64,000 nucleotides of DNA from Streptomyces sp. NBC_01463. GTDB lineage: Bacteria > Actinomycetota > Actinomycetes > Streptomycetales > Streptomycetaceae. The notes under the pieces are model-generated. The model did no database searches and was not told the DNA's origin. It was given only the letters and a program-made list of their open reading frames with translations. Positions within the stretch are counted from its first letter, which is position 1. Each line of letters opens with the position of its first letter. A program made the translations under genes and the position numbers. Shown here in pieces: positions 11,071 through 20,003 of the stretch. The stretch lies in the NCBI GenBank assembly GCA_036227345.1, contig CP109468.1, positions 3,162,001-3,226,000 of the forward strand, given 5' to 3'.

Positions 11071-12099
11071 ATGACGATTCCAACCTCGAACGCAGCAGCC
11101 CCCCTTGAGGCTGTGGATCCGCTGACACCGGCGGTGCCGGATCCCTCCGCACCCAAGGGAGGTGACGGCCGGTCACCGGGAAAGCTGGCCTGGCGTCGTT
11201 TCAAGCGCGACCGTACCGGCGTCATTTCGGCCTATGTGGTCATTTTCTTTTTCGTGGTGGCCATCGCCGCCCCGCTGATCGCCAAGCTGTACGGGAAGGA
11301 TCCGTACACGACGTACGGCCAGAACGACACCAGCCTGCTGGACGACTTCGGCTCACCGGTCCTGCCCAACGGTGGAATCAGCGGTGACTTCTGGTTCGGT
11401 ATCGAGCCCGGTCTCGGCCGGGACGTCTTCACCTTCCTGCTCTACGGCATCCGCAACTCCCTGCTCATCGCCACGGCCACGACGCTGCTGGTGACCGTGA
11501 TCGGCATCGCGGTGGGCATCACGGCGGGCTACCTCGGGGGGAAGACGGACTACCTGGTCGGCCGGGTCATCGACATCCTGCTGGCCTTCCCCTCCACGCT
11601 CTTCTTCATCGCCTTCTGGCCCGTGATGATCTCGATCCTGGTCGACCCGGAGGAGAACACGCCGGTCTGGCTGACCGTCGTCACCCTGATCTCGGTCATG
11701 ACCGCCTTCGGCTGGGCCTCCATCGCACGGCTGCTGCGCGGCGAGGTCCTCGCCCTGCGCGAGCGGGAGTTCGTCGAGTCCGCCAAGGTCACCGGCGCGT
11801 CCCCGACGCGGATCATCTTCAAGGAACTGCTGCCGAACCTCTGGACGCCGATCCTCATCCAGGCCACGCTCGCGCTGCCCGCGTACGTCACGGCCGAGGC
11901 GGGCCTCGCCTTCCTCGGTGTGGGGCTGACCTCCCCGACCCCCGACTGGGGCGTGATGATCCAGCGCGGATCGGACGTCTACCAGAGCGACATCACGTTC
12001 ATGCTCTTCCCCGGCGCATCGATGGTCATCTTCGTCATCGCCTTCAACCTCCTCGGCGACTCGGTGCGTGACGCACTGGACCCGAAGACCAAGCGCTGA
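11071..12099 (+). CDS. bldKA: oligopeptide ABC importer permease, BldKA-like (cluster 2, first gene)
   Basis: A 342-aa DppC/OppC-type permease. I chose the ATG at 11071, preceded by CAGGAGC, rather than an in-frame ATG at 11002, which adds only a hydrophilic stretch with no ribosome site. A hydrophilic N-terminus precedes the first helix (VISAYVVIFFFVVAIAAPLI); the BPD_transp_1 domain follows, ending in RDALDPKTKR. The gene order permease-binding protein-permease-ATPase-ATPase is that known for the Streptomyces bldK operon, which imports a signalling peptide needed for aerial growth. The bldK assignment rests on this order and on general locus context, not on a sequence comparison, so it is an inference. 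Confidence 0.72.
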   Translation: MTIPTSNAAAPLEAVDPLTPAVPDPSAPKGGDGRSPGKLAWRRFKRDRTGVISAYVVIFFFVVAIAAPLIAKLYGKDPYTTYGQNDTSLLDDFGSPVLPNGGISGDFWFGIEPGLGRDVFTFLLYGIRNSLLIATATTLLVTVIGIAVGITAGYLGGKTDYLVGRVIDILLAFPSTLFFIAFWPVMISILVDPEENTPVWLTVVTLISVMTAFGWASIARLLRGEVLALREREFVESAKVTGASPTRIIFKELLPNLWTPILIQATLALPAYVTAEAGLAFLGVGLTSPTPDWGVMIQRGSDVYQSDITFMLFPGASMVIFVIAFNLLGDSVRDALDPKTKR

Positions 12100-12172
12100 A
12101 CCCGCCGTACTCCGGCCGGGCGACGGGGCCCACCGGATCCATCGTTTCTCCACTCGACCAGAGCAGGAAGTC

Positions 12173-13957
12173 ATGTCTCTCTCCCGCAGAAACTTCGTCA
12201 TCGCCACGTCGGTCGCGGCCGGCGGCTCGATGGTGCTCTCCGCCTGCAGCAGCGGCAGCTCGACCACCGACAAGGGCAAGGACAAGGGCCACGGCGGCGC
12301 CGACAAGTACACCGGCGCGGTCGTCGTCGGCACCGCGGCGGACTCCAAGGGCCCCGCTCCCGAGATAGCGGGCGCGAAGAAGGGCGGCACGATCCGCGGC
12401 ATCGCCCCGGACGACTTCTCCCACCTCGACCCGCAGCGCATCTACTTCTCGTGGAACTCCGCGGTCGGTGACCTCTTCATCCGCTGCCTGACCGGCTACA
12501 AGATCGCCGCCGACGGCTCGATGAAGCTCATCGGCGACCTCGCCACCGACGCGGGCACCATGAGCGACGCCGGCAAGACCTGGGCCTTCACCCTGAAGGA
12601 CGGCCTCAAGTGGGAGGACGGCAAGGAGCTCACCGTCGAGGACGTGCGCCACGGCATCGAGCGCGGCTTCGCCACCTTCACCACCGAGGGCGCCGGCTAC
12701 GCCCAGCAGGCACTGACCGGCTCGGCCGACTTCCGGTCGAAGTACAAGGGCCCGTTCAGCGGCAAGCACCTCGAGTCGGTCGTCACGGACGCCGCGGCGA
12801 AGACCATCACCTTCAAGCTCGCCGAGGCCCGGCCCGACTTCAACTTCACCCTGGCGATGACGTCCTACGGCGCCGTCCCGGTCAAGGGTGACAGCAAGGA
12901 CAAGTACGACAAGGACCCGGTCTCGGCCGGTCCCTACCGCATCAAGGCGCACGCCGTCGACAAGTCGATGACGCTGGTGCGCAACGAGCACTGGGACCCG
13001 AACACGGACGCGATCCGCAACGCGTACCCGGACAGCTTCGTCTACGAGTTCGGCCCAGAGGCACTCCAGGCCGCGGACCGCATGATCGCCGACTCCGGTG
13101 ACGACCAGTACGCCGTCATGGCGTACAGCGGCGTCCCGGCCGAGCGCATCCAGAAGGTCCTCACCGACCCGGAGCTGAAGAAGCGCACCTTCAACGGCCT
13201 GCTGACCGGCATCTACTACTACGCCATCAACACCAAGCGCATCACGGACCTGAAGGTGCGCCAGGCGCTCATCCACGCCTGGCCGCTGGAGCAGATCCGC
13301 AAGATCTACGGTGGCCCGTCGGCCGGTGACTACGCGACCTCCATCCTCAGCCCCGACATCCTCGGCTACGCCAAGGACGACGTCTACGGCAAGCTGAAGA
13401 AGCCGCAGGGCGACCCGGAGAAGGCGAAGCAGTTGCTGAAGGAAGCGGGCAAGGAAGGCCAGAAGGTCGTCTACGCCTTCCCGCAGAGCAACGTCTACGA
13501 CAAGACCAAGGTCGTCATCGAGAACGCTCTCAAGGCGGCCGGCTTCGACCCGGTCATCAAGCAGCTGGACTCCACCAGCTACTACGACCAGATCCAGCAG
13601 ATCGACAACAAGTTCGACGTGATGTGGTTCGGCTGGTCCCCGGACTGGCCGACCGGCTACACGCTGGTCCAGCCGCTGTTCGACGGCGGCACCATCGCCA
13701 ACGGCGCCAACAACATCTCGCAGCTGAACGTCGACTGGGTCAACGCCGCGATCAAGAAGAACGTCGTCATCGCCGACCCGGCGAAGGCAGGCAAGGAGTG
13801 GGCCGCGCTCGACAAGCGGATCATGACGGAGGAGGCGCCGATCATCCCCGAGACGTTCCAGCGCCGCTTCTATCTGTACGGCTCGAAGGTCGGCGGGGCG
13901 ATGTTCCACCCGCAGTACTCCTCGGCCGTCTTCTACAAGCTGTTCGTGAAGGCCTGA
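12173..13957 (+). CDS. bldKB: oligopeptide-binding lipoprotein, BldKB-like (cluster 2)
   Basis: A 594-aa SBP_bac_5 protein. The chosen ATG at 12173 has GAGCAGGAAG upstream. The N-terminus MSLSRRNFVIATSVAAGG resembles a Tat signal (twin arginine at residues 5-6) and ends in the lipobox LSAC with Cys25, so a Tat-exported lipoprotein is likely. The mature protein is somewhat longer than the cluster 1 and 3 binding proteins and diverges from them. It is followed by an 11-bp intercistronic hairpin, as are the other binding-protein genes here. In bldK this subunit captures the extracellular signal; that role is inferred. Confidence 0.75.
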   Translation: MSLSRRNFVIATSVAAGGSMVLSACSSGSSTTDKGKDKGHGGADKYTGAVVVGTAADSKGPAPEIAGAKKGGTIRGIAPDDFSHLDPQRIYFSWNSAVGDLFIRCLTGYKIAADGSMKLIGDLATDAGTMSDAGKTWAFTLKDGLKWEDGKELTVEDVRHGIERGFATFTTEGAGYAQQALTGSADFRSKYKGPFSGKHLESVVTDAAAKTITFKLAEARPDFNFTLAMTSYGAVPVKGDSKDKYDKDPVSAGPYRIKAHAVDKSMTLVRNEHWDPNTDAIRNAYPDSFVYEFGPEALQAADRMIADSGDDQYAVMAYSGVPAERIQKVLTDPELKKRTFNGLLTGIYYYAINTKRITDLKVRQALIHAWPLEQIRKIYGGPSAGDYATSILSPDILGYAKDDVYGKLKKPQGDPEKAKQLLKEAGKEGQKVVYAFPQSNVYDKTKVVIENALKAAGFDPVIKQLDSTSYYDQIQQIDNKFDVMWFGWSPDWPTGYTLVQPLFDGGTIANGANNISQLNVDWVNAAIKKNVVIADPAKAGKEWAALDKRIMTEEAPIIPETFQRRFYLYGSKVGGAMFHPQYSSAVFYKLFVKA

Positions 13958-13971
13958 GCCGACACTCCTGA

Positions 13972-13998
13972 GGCGGGGCGCCCCTGCGGCGCCCCGCC
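13972..13998 (+). terminator. intercistronic hairpin between bldKB-like and bldKC-like genes
   Basis: Arms GGCGGGGCGCC and GGCGCCCCGCC (11 bp, perfect) with loop CCTGC, in the 86-nt gap downstream of the binding-protein gene. Probably an mRNA-stabilising or attenuating element. Confidence 0.65.
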
Positions 13999-14043
13999 CG
14001 CTCCCCTCCCCCTCGTCGGCGTCTGCCAGGGAAATCCATCGCC

Positions 14044-15024
14044 ATGTTCCGCTTCCTCATCCGCCGGGCAATCGGCGCACTGGTCATCCTGCTGATCATC
14101 AGTGCCATCACCTTCGTCCTCTTCTACGTCGCACCCCGCGACCCCGCTCGTGTGGCCTGCGGCAAGGTGTGCACGCCGGAGACACTGGCGCTGGTCAAAC
14201 GCAACCTCGGCATCGCCGACCCGCTGCCCGTGCAGTACTGGCACTGGCTCCAGGCCGTGTTCGTCGGCCGGGACTACTCCTCGTTCGGACACTGCCCCGC
14301 GCCGTGCCTGGGCTACTCCTTCCACAACCGTGAGCCGGTCCTCGGCACGATCATGGACCGCTTCCCGACGACGCTGTCCCTCTCCGTCGGCAGCGCGATC
14401 GTCTTCGTGGTCTTCGGTGTGGGCACCGGCATGCTGGCGGCGGTCAAGCAGGGCAGGGCGCTGGACAAGATCGCCTCCTCGGCGTCGCTGATCGGCTCCT
14501 CGATGCAGATCTACATCGTCGGCGTGGTCGCCATGTACTACCTGACCGACCAGTGGCACATCCTGAGCCGCCCCAAGGACGTCCCGTTCACCCAGGACCC
14601 GGCCGGCTGGTTCTCCGGACTGCTGCTCCCCTGGCTGGTGCTGGCACTGATCTTCACCGCCAACTACACGCGCATGGCCCGCTCCCAGCTCGTCGAGACC
14701 CTGAGCGAGGACTACGTCAGAACAGCACGCGCCAAGGGCCTCTCCCGGCGCACGGTGTTCTTCCGGTTCGCCTGGCGCGGAGCCATGGGCCCGATCGTCA
14801 CCATCTTCGGACTCGACATCGGCCTCCTCCTGGGCGGTGCGATCATCACGGAGAAGGTCTTCGGCCTGCACGGCATCGGAGCCCTCTCGATCAAGGCCGT
14901 CAACGACAACGACCTCCCGCTGATCCTCGGTGTCGTCCTGGTCGCGGCGACGGCGATCGTCTTCTTCAACATCGTCGTCGACGCCGTCTACGCCCTCATC
15001 GACCCACGCGTCCGCCTCGCCTAG
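14044..15024 (+). CDS. bldKC: oligopeptide ABC importer permease, BldKC-like (cluster 2)
   Basis: A 326-aa DppB/OppB-type permease, second transmembrane subunit of cluster 2. It starts MFRFLIRRAIGALVILLIIS, a typical DppB first helix, has the coupling loop RTARAKGLSRRTVFFRF and ends in ALIDPRVRLA. The external segment after helix 1 contains several cysteines (ACGKVC, GHCPAPC) that are absent from the other two DppB proteins here and could form disulfides outside the membrane. It follows the binding-protein gene after the hairpin at 13972-13998. Confidence 0.8.
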   Translation: MFRFLIRRAIGALVILLIISAITFVLFYVAPRDPARVACGKVCTPETLALVKRNLGIADPLPVQYWHWLQAVFVGRDYSSFGHCPAPCLGYSFHNREPVLGTIMDRFPTTLSLSVGSAIVFVVFGVGTGMLAAVKQGRALDKIASSASLIGSSMQIYIVGVVAMYYLTDQWHILSRPKDVPFTQDPAGWFSGLLLPWLVLALIFTANYTRMARSQLVETLSEDYVRTARAKGLSRRTVFFRFAWRGAMGPIVTIFGLDIGLLLGGAIITEKVFGLHGIGALSIKAVNDNDLPLILGVVLVAATAIVFFNIVVDAVYALIDPRVRLA

Positions 15025-15035
15025 GGAGAGATCCA

Positions 15036-16061
15036 GTGAGCACCCCCTTCCTCTCCGTACGCGATCTGCGCGTGCACTTCTCCACCGAAGACGGCATGGT
15101 CAAGGCCGTCGACGGGCTGTCCTTCGACGTCGAGCGGGGCAAGACCCTCGGCATCGTCGGTGAGTCCGGCTCCGGCAAGTCCGTGACCAACCTGGCCATC
15201 CTGGGCCTGCACCACCCCGACCACACCGAGATCGAGGGCGAGATCCTGCTCGACGGGCAGGACCTCCTCACCACGTCGGAGCGGGAGCTGGAGCGGCTGC
15301 GCGGCAACAAGATGGCCATGGTCTTCCAGGACGCGCTGGCCTCCCTCTCGCCGTACCACACCATCGGCAAGCAGATCGGTGAGACGTACCGCAAGCACAC
15401 CGGGGCCTCCAAGCGGGAGTCCCGGGCGCGGGCCGTGGAGATGCTCACCAAGGTGGGCATCCCGCAGCCCGATCTGCGGGTGGACGACTATCCGCACCAG
15501 TTCTCCGGCGGTATGCGCCAGCGCGCGATGATCGCGATGTCGCTGGTCTGCAACCCCGCGCTGCTGGTGGCGGACGAGCCGACGACGGCGCTGGACGTCA
15601 CCGTGCAGGCCCAGATCATGGACCTGCTCAAGGACCTCCAGCAGGAGACCGGCACCTCGATCATCTTCATCACCCACGACCTCGGCGTCATCGCCGACAT
15701 CGCGGACGACGTGCTGGTGATGTACGGCGGGCGCTGTGTGGAGCGCGGTACGAAGAAGGAGGTGCTGCGGGCGCCCCAGCACCCGTACACCTGGGGCCTG
15801 CTGGGCTCCATGCCCTCGCTCGAAGGTCCGGTGGACGTGCCCCTGTCGCCGATCCCCGGGACCCCGCCGAGCCTTCTCAACCCGCCGACCGGCTGCCGCT
15901 TCCATCCGCGGTGCTCGTTCACCGAGCAGGTCGGCGGCGACCGCTGCTCGACCCAGCAGCCTCCGCTGGACCTGGTGTCCGGGCGCGGGGCGGCCTGCCA
16001 CCTGACGCCGGAGCAGCGCGCGGAGTTCTTCGCCGACTTCGCCGGCACACGGTCCAACTGA
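15036..16061 (+). CDS. bldKD: oligopeptide ABC importer ATPase, BldKD-like (cluster 2)
   Basis: A 341-aa DppD/OppD-type ATPase. The GTG at 15036 has AGGGAGAG just upstream, inside the 11-nt gap after the permease stop. The Walker A is GESGSGKS (42-49), followed by FSGGMRQR, VADEPTTALD and ITHDLG. The C-terminal peptide-transporter extension keeps CRFHPRCSF and a further cysteine pair. It energises import with the ATPase encoded next. Confidence 0.85.
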   Translation: MSTPFLSVRDLRVHFSTEDGMVKAVDGLSFDVERGKTLGIVGESGSGKSVTNLAILGLHHPDHTEIEGEILLDGQDLLTTSERELERLRGNKMAMVFQDALASLSPYHTIGKQIGETYRKHTGASKRESRARAVEMLTKVGIPQPDLRVDDYPHQFSGGMRQRAMIAMSLVCNPALLVADEPTTALDVTVQAQIMDLLKDLQQETGTSIIFITHDLGVIADIADDVLVMYGGRCVERGTKKEVLRAPQHPYTWGLLGSMPSLEGPVDVPLSPIPGTPPSLLNPPTGCRFHPRCSFTEQVGGDRCSTQQPPLDLVSGRGAACHLTPEQRAEFFADFAGTRSN

Positions 16062-16087
16062 CGTACAAGAGACGGGACTTCCCTACG

Positions 16088-17179
16088 ATGAGCAGCACCG
16101 ATCCCCTCCTGGACGTCTCCGGACTCACCAAGCACTTCCCGATCAAGGGCGGCTTCCCGATCCGGCGGACGGTCGGGGCGGTCCAGGCCGTGGACGGGCT
16201 CGACTTCACGGTCTCCGAGGGCGAGAGCCTCGGTCTGGTCGGTGAGTCCGGCTGCGGCAAGTCGACGACGGGCCGGCTGATCACCCGGCTCCTGGAGCCG
16301 ACCGCCGGCCGGATCTCCTACCGGGGCCAGGACATCAGCCACGCCTCCCGCAAGGAGCTGGCGCCGATCCGCTCCGAGATCCAGATGATCTTCCAGGACC
16401 CTTACGCCTCGCTGAACCCGCGGCAGACCGTCGGCAAGATCGTCGCCGCGCCGATGGAGATCAACGGCATCGAGCCGGCGGGCGGCCGCGAGGCACGGGT
16501 ACGGGAGCTGCTGGAGACCGTCGGCCTCAACCCGGAGCACTACAACCGCTTCCCGCACGAGTTCTCCGGCGGCCAGCGCCAGCGCATCGGGGTGGCCCGC
16601 GCCCTGGCCCTCGAACCGAAGCTGATCGTGGCCGACGAGCCGGTCTCCGCGCTCGACGTGTCGATCCAGGCCCAGGTGGTGAACCTGCTGCAGAAGCTGC
16701 AGAGGGAACTGGGCATCGCGTTCCTGTTCATCGCCCACGACCTGGCGATCGTGCGGCACTTCTCGCAGCGCGTGGCCGTCATGTACCTCGGCCGGATCGT
16801 GGAGATCGCCGACCGCGAGGACCTGTACGGCAATCCGCGCCACCCGTACACCCGCGCGCTGCTCTCGGCCGTGCCCGAGGCCACCGCGGACGACGTGCCG
16901 GCCCGCGAGCGCATCCGGCTGACCGGCGATGTGCCCTCCCCCGTCAACCCGCCCTCCGGCTGCCGCTTCCGCACCCGCTGCTGGAAGGCGACGGACAAGT
17001 GCGCGAGCGAGACGCCGCCGCTCGTGCAGATCGGCGGCAGCCGGGACGGCCATCTGACGGCCTGCCACTACCCCGAGGACTCCCAGTCCCTCTCCGTCGT
17101 CCCGCAGGCCCGCAAGGCGGCCGAGGGTACGAAGCTCAGCAAGGAGACGGGTGACAAGGACCCCGAGGCCGGAGGCTGA
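16088..17179 (+). CDS. bldKE: oligopeptide ABC importer ATPase, BldKE-like (cluster 2)
   Basis: A 363-aa DppF/OppF-type ATPase. I chose the ATG at 16088, 26 nt after the previous stop and preceded by GACGGGACTT. The Walker A is GESGCGKST (52-60), with FSGGQRQR, VADEPVSALD and IAHDLA. The C-terminal domain carries CRFRTRCWKA and the later TACHY. The last ~40 residues are charged and probably disordered. It is the final gene of cluster 2; the next strong hairpin is at 17327-17358. Confidence 0.85.
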   Translation: MSSTDPLLDVSGLTKHFPIKGGFPIRRTVGAVQAVDGLDFTVSEGESLGLVGESGCGKSTTGRLITRLLEPTAGRISYRGQDISHASRKELAPIRSEIQMIFQDPYASLNPRQTVGKIVAAPMEINGIEPAGGREARVRELLETVGLNPEHYNRFPHEFSGGQRQRIGVARALALEPKLIVADEPVSALDVSIQAQVVNLLQKLQRELGIAFLFIAHDLAIVRHFSQRVAVMYLGRIVEIADREDLYGNPRHPYTRALLSAVPEATADDVPARERIRLTGDVPSPVNPPSGCRFRTRCWKATDKCASETPPLVQIGGSRDGHLTACHYPEDSQSLSVVPQARKAAEGTKLSKETGDKDPEAGG

Positions 17180-17326
17180 CACCCCTCTCCTCGGCCCCGG
17201 GGCGGCCGCGCGCACGGCCCGGTCCGATCGGCCGGCCGTTCACCGACCGCCCCGGCCCAGGGAACCGAGCACGTCGGCCCATTGACCCGAGCCACCTGCG
17301 AGCCCGGTTCCCGGGTACACGGGAAA

Positions 17327-17358
17327 AGGCGCCCGGAACCGATCGGTTCCGGGCGCCT
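17327..17358. terminator. 32-bp perfect palindrome, bidirectional terminator
   Basis: AGGCGCCCGGAACCGA joined directly to its reverse complement. On the minus strand the stem is followed by TTTTCCCG, so it should end the DUF397/whiJ-like transcript; it may also stop read-through from the bldK-type operon coming from the other side. Confidence 0.88.
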
Positions 17359-17378
17359 CTCGCGATGTGGAGCCGGGT

Positions 17379-17588
17379 TCAGCTCTCCGACGCGTAGGAC
17401 GTGAAGTCCGCCCATGCGGCCCTGCCGATGGCGAGGCGGGGGCCTTGGGGGGTCTTGGAGTCGCGTACGTGTACCGAGCCGGGGGCCGCGGCGACCTCGA
17501 CGCAGTCGTTGCCGTCTCCACTGCTGCTGTAGCTGCTCTTGAACCACTCCAGCGTGGGAGCGTCCCCAGCAGATGACTTCTGGATCAT
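17379..17588 (-). CDS. DUF397 small protein, WhiJ-system partner
   Basis: A 69-aa DUF397 protein, identifiable by the segments WFKSSYSS, NDCVEVA and VHVRDSK in that order, then RLAIGRAAWADF. These small proteins are very numerous in Streptomyces and are usually encoded beside a WhiJ-like helix-turn-helix regulator, whose activity they are thought to modulate. Here the start codon overlaps the regulator's stop as ATGA, so the two are translationally coupled. Confidence 0.93.
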   Translation of the reverse strand: MIQKSSAGDAPTLEWFKSSYSSSGDGNDCVEVAAAPGSVHVRDSKTPQGPRLAIGRAAWADFTSYASES

Positions 17589-18463
17589 GTTTCTCCCAGC
17601 ACTTGCTCGATGAAGGCCTGCGACTCCCGCGGCGAGAGAGCCTGGGCCCGGATCATCCCACAGCGCAACTCAAGGATCCTGAGCTGCTTCGGATCGGAGA
17701 CCGGCCGCCCTGCGAACGCGCCCTCGGACCGCCCCACCGCACTGCCGTCGGGGAACTTCAGCACCTCGATCAGCCCGCCGGTCCCCGGATGCTCCTCGCG
17801 ATGGGTCGGCATCACCTGGATCGACACATTTCTCATCTGCCCAATCTCCAGCAGGCGTTCGAGTTGTTGGCGCCACGCCATTGTGCCTCCGACCGGACGC
17901 CGGAGCGTCACCTCCTCCTGGACAAAGCTGAGCGCCGGGAGCGGATCGCGGTCGAAGATGGACTGGCGCGCCAGCCGAGCGGCCACCATGCGGTCCGTCT
18001 CGTCGCACGTGTAGGCAGGCAACCACGAGGCGAACAGCGCACGCATGTGCGCCTCGGTCTGCAACAGGCCGTTGATGTTGTGATTGTGGTACGCCTCCAC
18101 CTCAACCGCCCGGGCCTCCAACTTGGCCAGGTCCCGCACCTTCTTCGGGTACCGGACCTGCGCCACGTCCTCCTTCATCGCGGCGATCTTCCCGCCCGCC
18201 CCGCACACCTCGTCCACCCGGTCCAGGAACTCCGGCCGAGGGATCCGCCGCCCGCCCTCCACCTTGTAGACCAGGTCCTCCCCGTACCCGATCAACGCCC
18301 CGAACTCGCCGGCCCGCATCCCGGCCGCCTCCCGCCAGGCCTTGATCTGCCGGCCCACGGCCGCGACCACCGCGACGCCCGACTCGTCGTCGGGATCGAC
18401 GTCCCAACCGGGCTCGTCCGCCCCGCCGTTGCCCTGCTCCGTTCCGACCCCGTCCACACTCAT
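17585..18463 (-). CDS. WhiJ-like helix-turn-helix regulator with DUF5753 domain
   Basis: A 292-aa regulator using the ATG at 18463; a longer frame reaches 18547 but would read through the repeat-rich promoter region. An XRE-type helix-turn-helix lies at about residues 35-90 (VGRQIKAWREAAGMRAGEFGA and on) and the DUF5753 sensor-like domain fills the remainder (EAYHNHNINGLLQTEAHMRALF, VVPTHRE-type segments). It is paired with DUF397 downstream and with a divergent RsbW-like ATPase across 163 nt, the classical three-gene whiJ-type arrangement. Regulation of its own divergent promoter is likely; phased GGACAR repeats lie there. Confidence 0.9.
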   Translation of the reverse strand: MSVDGVGTEQGNGGADEPGWDVDPDDESGVAVVAAVGRQIKAWREAAGMRAGEFGALIGYGEDLVYKVEGGRRIPRPEFLDRVDEVCGAGGKIAAMKEDVAQVRYPKKVRDLAKLEARAVEVEAYHNHNINGLLQTEAHMRALFASWLPAYTCDETDRMVAARLARQSIFDRDPLPALSFVQEEVTLRRPVGGTMAWRQQLERLLEIGQMRNVSIQVMPTHREEHPGTGGLIEVLKFPDGSAVGRSEGAFAGRPVSDPKQLRILELRCGMIRAQALSPRESQAFIEQVLGET

Positions 18464-18529
18464 CCGTGCCCCACTTCCGACGCGCCTGCCGTTCTTCCTC
18501 AACCGGCTCTGTTCCCCGGACGTCACTCC

Positions 18530-18565
18530 GGACAGCCGGGACAGCACTGGACAAGCCCGGGACAG
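18530..18565. promoter_or_regulatory. four phased GGACAR direct repeats in the whiJ-like divergent promoter
   Basis: GGACAG at 18530 and 18539, GGACAA at 18549 and GGACAG at 18560, spaced 9, 10 and 11 nt, close to one DNA turn each; a related GGACGT lies at 18518. Copies on the same face of the helix suggest cooperative binding, with the WhiJ-like regulator as the obvious candidate. Confidence 0.55.
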
Positions 18566-18626
18566 TCACCGTACGCAAGGGCCCGGTCACTGGGCACGGT
18601 ACGCGGAACCGGCCACGCTGAGTGCT

Positions 18627-19052
18627 GTGAACCAAGCAATCGCCACCCCTCAACGGCCCGCCGCCGAGCGCACGTTCACCGTGCTGCTCTCGCCCACCCG
18701 GCGAGGCGCCCGGCTCGCCCGGCTCCTCGCCGTGGCCCATCTCGACCTCTGGGCACTGCCCTCCGAGTCGGCCGCGCACATCGTCGCGGAACTGGCCACC
18801 AACGCCTCGGTCCACGGCCGGGTGACGGGCCGGGACTTCCAACTGCGCCTCACCGTGCACCCGGAGCGCCGGCTGCGCATCGAGGTCACCGACACCCGGG
18901 GCGACCGGCTGCCCGTCCCCGCCGCCCCCGGCCCGCTCGCCGAGAGCGGGCGCGGCCTGCTGATCGTCGAGGCGCTCGCCGACCGCTGGGGCATCATCCC
19001 GGGGCCGGTCCCGCGGAAGACGGTCTGGGCGGAGCTCGACCTCGTGACGTGA
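18627..19052 (+). CDS. RsbW-like HATPase domain protein (whiJ-system ATPase)
   Basis: A 141-aa single-domain ATPase of the GHKL/HATPase_c_2 class, resembling anti-sigma-factor serine kinases. The N-box asparagine is in AELATNASVHGR and the G-box is in ESGRGLLIVEALADRWG. I chose the GTG at 18627 (VNQAIATPQ) as the first start giving a normal-length domain; a longer frame to 18342 would run through the divergent promoter and regulator gene. It is divergent from the WhiJ-like regulator, as in other whiJ-type clusters. The partner it would phosphorylate is not encoded here. Confidence 0.82.
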   Translation: MNQAIATPQRPAAERTFTVLLSPTRRGARLARLLAVAHLDLWALPSESAAHIVAELATNASVHGRVTGRDFQLRLTVHPERRLRIEVTDTRGDRLPVPAAPGPLAESGRGLLIVEALADRWGIIPGPVPRKTVWAELDLVT

Positions 19053-19085
19053 CCGTCCCGCATCCATCGGGTCGAGGACAGCCGG

Positions 19086-19907
19086 TCACCCCCAGGTGAG
19101 CGGGTCGAGGTGGAGGTAGAAGCGCAGGCGGTCGTCGTCGAGGGTGATGCCGTAACTCTCGGCGAGGGCCGTGTCCGCGGCCCGCGCCTGCTCCTCGTCC
19201 GGCCAGGTCTCTCGCGCGTTGGCCAGCAGCAGTGCCAAGTCGGCGTAGCGGTCGGCCAGTCCCAGGCGGCCCAGGTCGATGAAGCCCGTCACGTCCAGGG
19301 TCTGCGGATCGAGGACGATGTTGGGCAGACACAGGTCGCCGTGGCAGACGACCGTGTCGGCCGCCTCCTGTTCCCGTCGCCGCGCGACCTGCGAGGTGAG
19401 GCGGTCCAGCAGCTCGGCCGCGGGCGTCCCCTGCTGGTCGGCGGGCAGGAACCCGGGGTTGACTGCGTCACGGGCCACGACGTCCTCCGCCTCGGCGACC
19501 ATGGCGTCCAGGCCCCGGTGGAAGGGACACGCGGACGCGGGCGTCGCGTGCAGTCGGCGGACCGCGTCCGCGATGTGGGCCCAGGCGGCCCGCAGGTCCC
19601 CGGCAGGCACCTGATCGGCAGATACGCCGGGGACGGCACTCGTCACCAGGCAGGCGCCGTCAGCACCGGACCGCCAGTCGAGCGCACGGGGACCGGGTAC
19701 ACCCTGGCCGCTCAGCCAGGCGATCCTGTCGCGCTCGGCTCTCAGGGCGGCCGCGTCCGCGCCGGGCACGCACTTGGCGTACCGGGTGGCGTCCGCGCTG
19801 CGGAAGACCGCCGCTCCCGACTCTCCTCCGGTGACCGGCACCCAGCCGCCGCCGTCCACGCCGAGGACCGTGGGAGAGGGGATCTGCGTACTGTGGCGAT
19901 CGCTCAT
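19086..19907 (-). CDS. aph(3''): streptomycin 3''-phosphotransferase-like kinase, APH(3'') family
   Basis: A 273-aa aminoglycoside phosphotransferase. Its landmarks line up with APH(3'')-I enzymes such as StrA and AphE: VTGGESG near the N-terminus, WLSGQGV, AVNPGFLPAD, HGDLCLPN (catalytic Asp191 and Asn196), DLGRLGLADRYADLAL (metal-binding Asp211), and the C-terminus LDPLTWG. Family length is about 267-273 aa, so it is full length. These enzymes phosphorylate streptomycin at the 3''-hydroxyl in the cytoplasm. There is no streptomycin biosynthesis gene or mobile element nearby, so it looks like a chromosomal gene. Activity is inferred. Confidence 0.85.
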   Translation of the reverse strand: MSDRHSTQIPSPTVLGVDGGGWVPVTGGESGAAVFRSADATRYAKCVPGADAAALRAERDRIAWLSGQGVPGPRALDWRSGADGACLVTSAVPGVSADQVPAGDLRAAWAHIADAVRRLHATPASACPFHRGLDAMVAEAEDVVARDAVNPGFLPADQQGTPAAELLDRLTSQVARRREQEAADTVVCHGDLCLPNIVLDPQTLDVTGFIDLGRLGLADRYADLALLLANARETWPDEEQARAADTALAESYGITLDDDRLRFYLHLDPLTWG

Positions 19908-19937
19908 GACGGCCGACTCTAGCCAGCCGCAAAAAGG

Positions 19938-19976
19938 CGGACCCCCGGGAGGCCCGCAAGGGCTCCCGGGGGTCCG
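19938..19976 (-). terminator. rho-independent terminator of peptide importer cluster 3
   Basis: 14-bp perfect arms CGGACCCCCGGGAG and CTCCCGGGGGTCCG with an 11-nt loop; on the minus strand the stem is followed by CCTTTTTGC. It lies between the last cluster 3 gene and the aph-like gene. Confidence 0.9.
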
Positions 19977-20003
19977 AGGTGCAGCGGCCGGACCGCAGAC
20001 GCG

